NCBI RefSeq assembly: GCF_001280125.1
Contig: NZ_LGEG01000241.1
Coordinates: 5,743-69,742 of the forward strand
DNA from: Streptomyces sp. NRRL F-6492
GTDB lineage: Bacteria; Actinomycetota; Actinomycetes; Streptomycetales; Streptomycetaceae
Length of the DNA: 64,000 nt
Direction: 5' to 3'
Shown here: piece by piece, positions 62,510 to 64,000 of the stretch
Layout of the letters: the number at the start of each line of letters is the position of its first letter
Numbering within the stretch: position 1 is the first letter of the stretch
Position numbers and translations under genes: made by a program
Notes under the pieces: generated by a model
What the model was told of the DNA's origin: nothing
Seen by the model: only the letters and a program-made list of their open reading frames with translations
Database searches by the model: none

Positions 62510-64000
62510 GTGGCCGTGACCGAATCAGCTCCGGCCGTCCCGGCGGAGCCGCACGCCCCGCCGGCCCCGCCGGACGCCCCGAACCGGGCGGGCGGAAGCC
62601 CCGAAGCACCTGAAGGGCCGGAAGGCGGGCGGGCCTCCCCGTCGGGGCGGACGGTGCGGGGGACCGGGTACGAGGGGATCCTGCGCCGCCAGTCCCTGCG
62701 CGAGTCCGCCGCCCGCACCTACGCCCGCTCCCTGCCGATCGTGCCCGTGCGGGCCCGGGGCCTGACCATCGAGGGCGCCGACGGCCGCCGCTACCTGGAC
62801 TGCCTCTCCGGCGCCGGGACGCTCGCGCTCGGCCACAACCACCCCGTCGTCCTCGAAGCCGTCAGGAAGGTCCTCGACTCGGGCGCCCCGCTCCACGTCC
62901 TCGACCTCGCCACCCCCCTCAAGGACGCCTTCACCTCCGAGCTGTTCGCCACCCTCCCCGGCGACCTCGCCGACGACGCCCGCGTCCAGTTCTGCGGACC
63001 GGCCGGCACCGACGCCGTCGAGGCCGCCCTCACCCTCGTCCGCACCGCCACCGGCCGCGACGGCCTCCTCGCCTTCACCGGCGCCTACCACGGCATGACC
63101 TCCGGAGCCCTCGCCGCCTCCGGCGGAGCCCGCGACGTCCGCGTGACCCGGCTCCCCTACCCGCACCCCTACCGCTGTCCCTTCGGCGTCGGCGGCGAAC
63201 GCGGCGCGGAACTCTCCGCCCGCTGGACCGAGAGCCTCCTCGACGACCCCAAGAGCGGCGTCACCACCCCCGCCGGAATGATCGTCGAGGCCGTCCAGGG
63301 CGAGGGCGGCGTCATCCCCGCGCCCGACGCCTGGATGCGCCGGATGCGCCGGATCACCGCCGACCGCTCCATCCCCCTGGTCGTCGACGAGGTCCAGACC
63401 GGGGTCGGCCGCACCGGCGCCTTCTGGGCCGTCGAGCACAGCGGCGTCGTGCCCGACGTGATGGTCCTCTCCAAGGCCATCGGCGGCTCCCTCCCGCTCG
63501 CCGTCGTCGTCTACCGCTCCGCACTCGACGCCTGGGAACCCGGCGCCCACGCCGGCACCTTCCGCGGCAACCAGCTCGCCATGGCCGCCGGCACGGCCAC
63601 CCTCGCGTACGTCCGGGAGAACGGGCTCGCCGAACGGGCCGGCACCCTCGGCGCCCGCATCCTCGGGCAGCTCCGGGGCCTCGCCGCGGCCCACCCGTGC
63701 GTCGGCGACGTCCGCGGCCGGGGCCTGATGATCGGGGTCGAACTCGTCGACCCCGACGCGGCCGGGCCGGACGACGCCGTCCCGCCCGCCGCCCCCGCGC
63801 TGGCCCTCGCCGTCCAGCAGGAGTGTCTGGCCCGCGGACTCATCGTCGAACTGGGCGGCCGCCACTCCGCGGTGGTCCGGCTCCTGCCGCCGCTGACCCT
63901 CACCGACGAGCAGGCCACCGCCGTCCTGGACCGCTTCGCCGACGCCCTCGCCGCCGCCGAACGGGCCCGCGCCCCCCACCCGCCCCCCTCACGCCGGGTC
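62510..64000 (+). CDS. Diaminobutyrate-2-oxoglutarate-type aminotransferase (3' partial)
   Basis: At least 497 residues; the frame runs exactly to the window end. It is a class III PLP aminotransferase with YLDCLSGAGTLALGHNHP, VQFCGPAGTDAVEAALTLVR, AFTGAYHGMTSGALAASGG, VVDEVQTGVGRTGAFWAVE and PLP-Lys322 in VLSKAIGGSLPLAVVV. The family makes 2,4-diaminobutyrate, often for siderophores. The first 55 residues are a Pro/Ala/Gly-rich extension absent in most relatives. GTG 62510 has GGGAGGA 9 bases upstream; GTG 62516 is also possible. A siderophore role would need the genes beyond the window. Orientation is divergent from the proteases. Confidence 0.88.
   Translation, partial: MAVTESAPAVPAEPHAPPAPPDAPNRAGGSPEAPEGPEGGRASPSGRTVRGTGYEGILRRQSLRESAARTYARSLPIVPVRARGLTIEGADGRRYLDCLSGAGTLALGHNHPVVLEAVRKVLDSGAPLHVLDLATPLKDAFTSELFATLPGDLADDARVQFCGPAGTDAVEAALTLVRTATGRDGLLAFTGAYHGMTSGALAASGGARDVRVTRLPYPHPYRCPFGVGGERGAELSARWTESLLDDPKSGVTTPAGMIVEAVQGEGGVIPAPDAWMRRMRRITADRSIPLVVDEVQTGVGRTGAFWAVEHSGVVPDVMVLSKAIGGSLPLAVVVYRSALDAWEPGAHAGTFRGNQLAMAAGTATLAYVRENGLAERAGTLGARILGQLRGLAAAHPCVGDVRGRGLMIGVELVDPDAAGPDDAVPPAAPALALAVQQECLARGLIVELGGRHSAVVRLLPPLTLTDEQATAVLDRFADALAAAERARAPHPPPSRRV

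Noticed and set aside
62450..62510. Iron box before the aminotransferase
   Set aside because: No TTAGGTTAGGCTAACCTAA-like palindrome is present.

Overview
The window is a 64-kb piece of a high-GC actinomycete chromosome, almost certainly a Streptomyces. The codon third positions are strongly G/C. GTG starts and four-base start/stop overlaps are frequent, and many genes have a TANNNT box 5-7 nt before the start codon, which suggests leaderless mRNAs. From memory, the backbone (osaA, osaB, ftsK, rimO, pgsA, cinA, clgR, dps, nei/lhr, recA, recX, gluABCD, miaB, miaA, dapF, rshA, hflX) follows the S. coelicolor SCO5748-SCO5799 order. No search was run to confirm this.

Layout. 1-12.4 kb (mostly +): a truncated hybrid histidine kinase and its orphan-type response regulator (osaAB, osmotic adaptation), the FtsK translocase, a RodZ-like membrane HTH protein, then an overlapping rimO-pgsA-cinA run, clgR and a Dps protein. 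12.4-18 kb (-): a DNA-repair pair, helicase lhr followed by a Nei/Fpg glycosylase. The lhr promoter is a close copy of the recA promoter further on. 18.2-23 kb: an AraC regulator, an AzlCD amino-acid exporter, an uncharacterised toroid-like protein, a DUF3046 protein and an AI-2E family permease. 23-30.2 kb looks accessory: a cytochrome bd pair (cydAB) with an unusually short CydB, a NarL-type two-component system directly upstream of it, an SGNH hydrolase, a frameshifted gene, an FGE-like protein and a Nudix hydrolase. 30.3-32.2 kb: recA-recX with a PafBC-type promoter and a LexA-like box.

32.3-35.4 kb (-): rhodanese and cysteine dioxygenase behind a 15-codon Cys-rich leader ORF, with an FAD monooxygenase upstream. 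35.8-39.1 kb (-): the gluABCD glutamate importer. Its ATPase lacks the ABC signature segment, and a perfect 16-bp hairpin separates gluB from gluC. 39.4-42.6 kb: an OmpR-type two-component system and a TAXI-type binding protein. 43-48.2 kb: an F420-type oxidoreductase, LysR regulator, EamA transporter, a YciI-LuxR fusion, a SnoaL-like protein and a TetR regulator with a 26-bp palindromic operator. 48.2-59.5 kb: tRNA modification (miaB, miaA), dapF, the (p)ppGpp enzyme rshA, a secreted M1 peptidase and hflX. 59.6-64 kb: two tandem lipoprotein serine proteases and a diaminobutyrate-type aminotransferase cut by the window end.

The most notable points are: (i) recA and lhr-nei appear to share a DNA-damage promoter architecture; (ii) cysteine dioxygenase appears to have a cysteine-sensing leader peptide; (iii) gluA has lost the motif that ABC ATPases need. 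Short tandem repeats of 12-30 bp also fill many intergenic gaps and gene ends. I saw no rRNA, tRNA, CRISPR array, insertion sequence or prophage.
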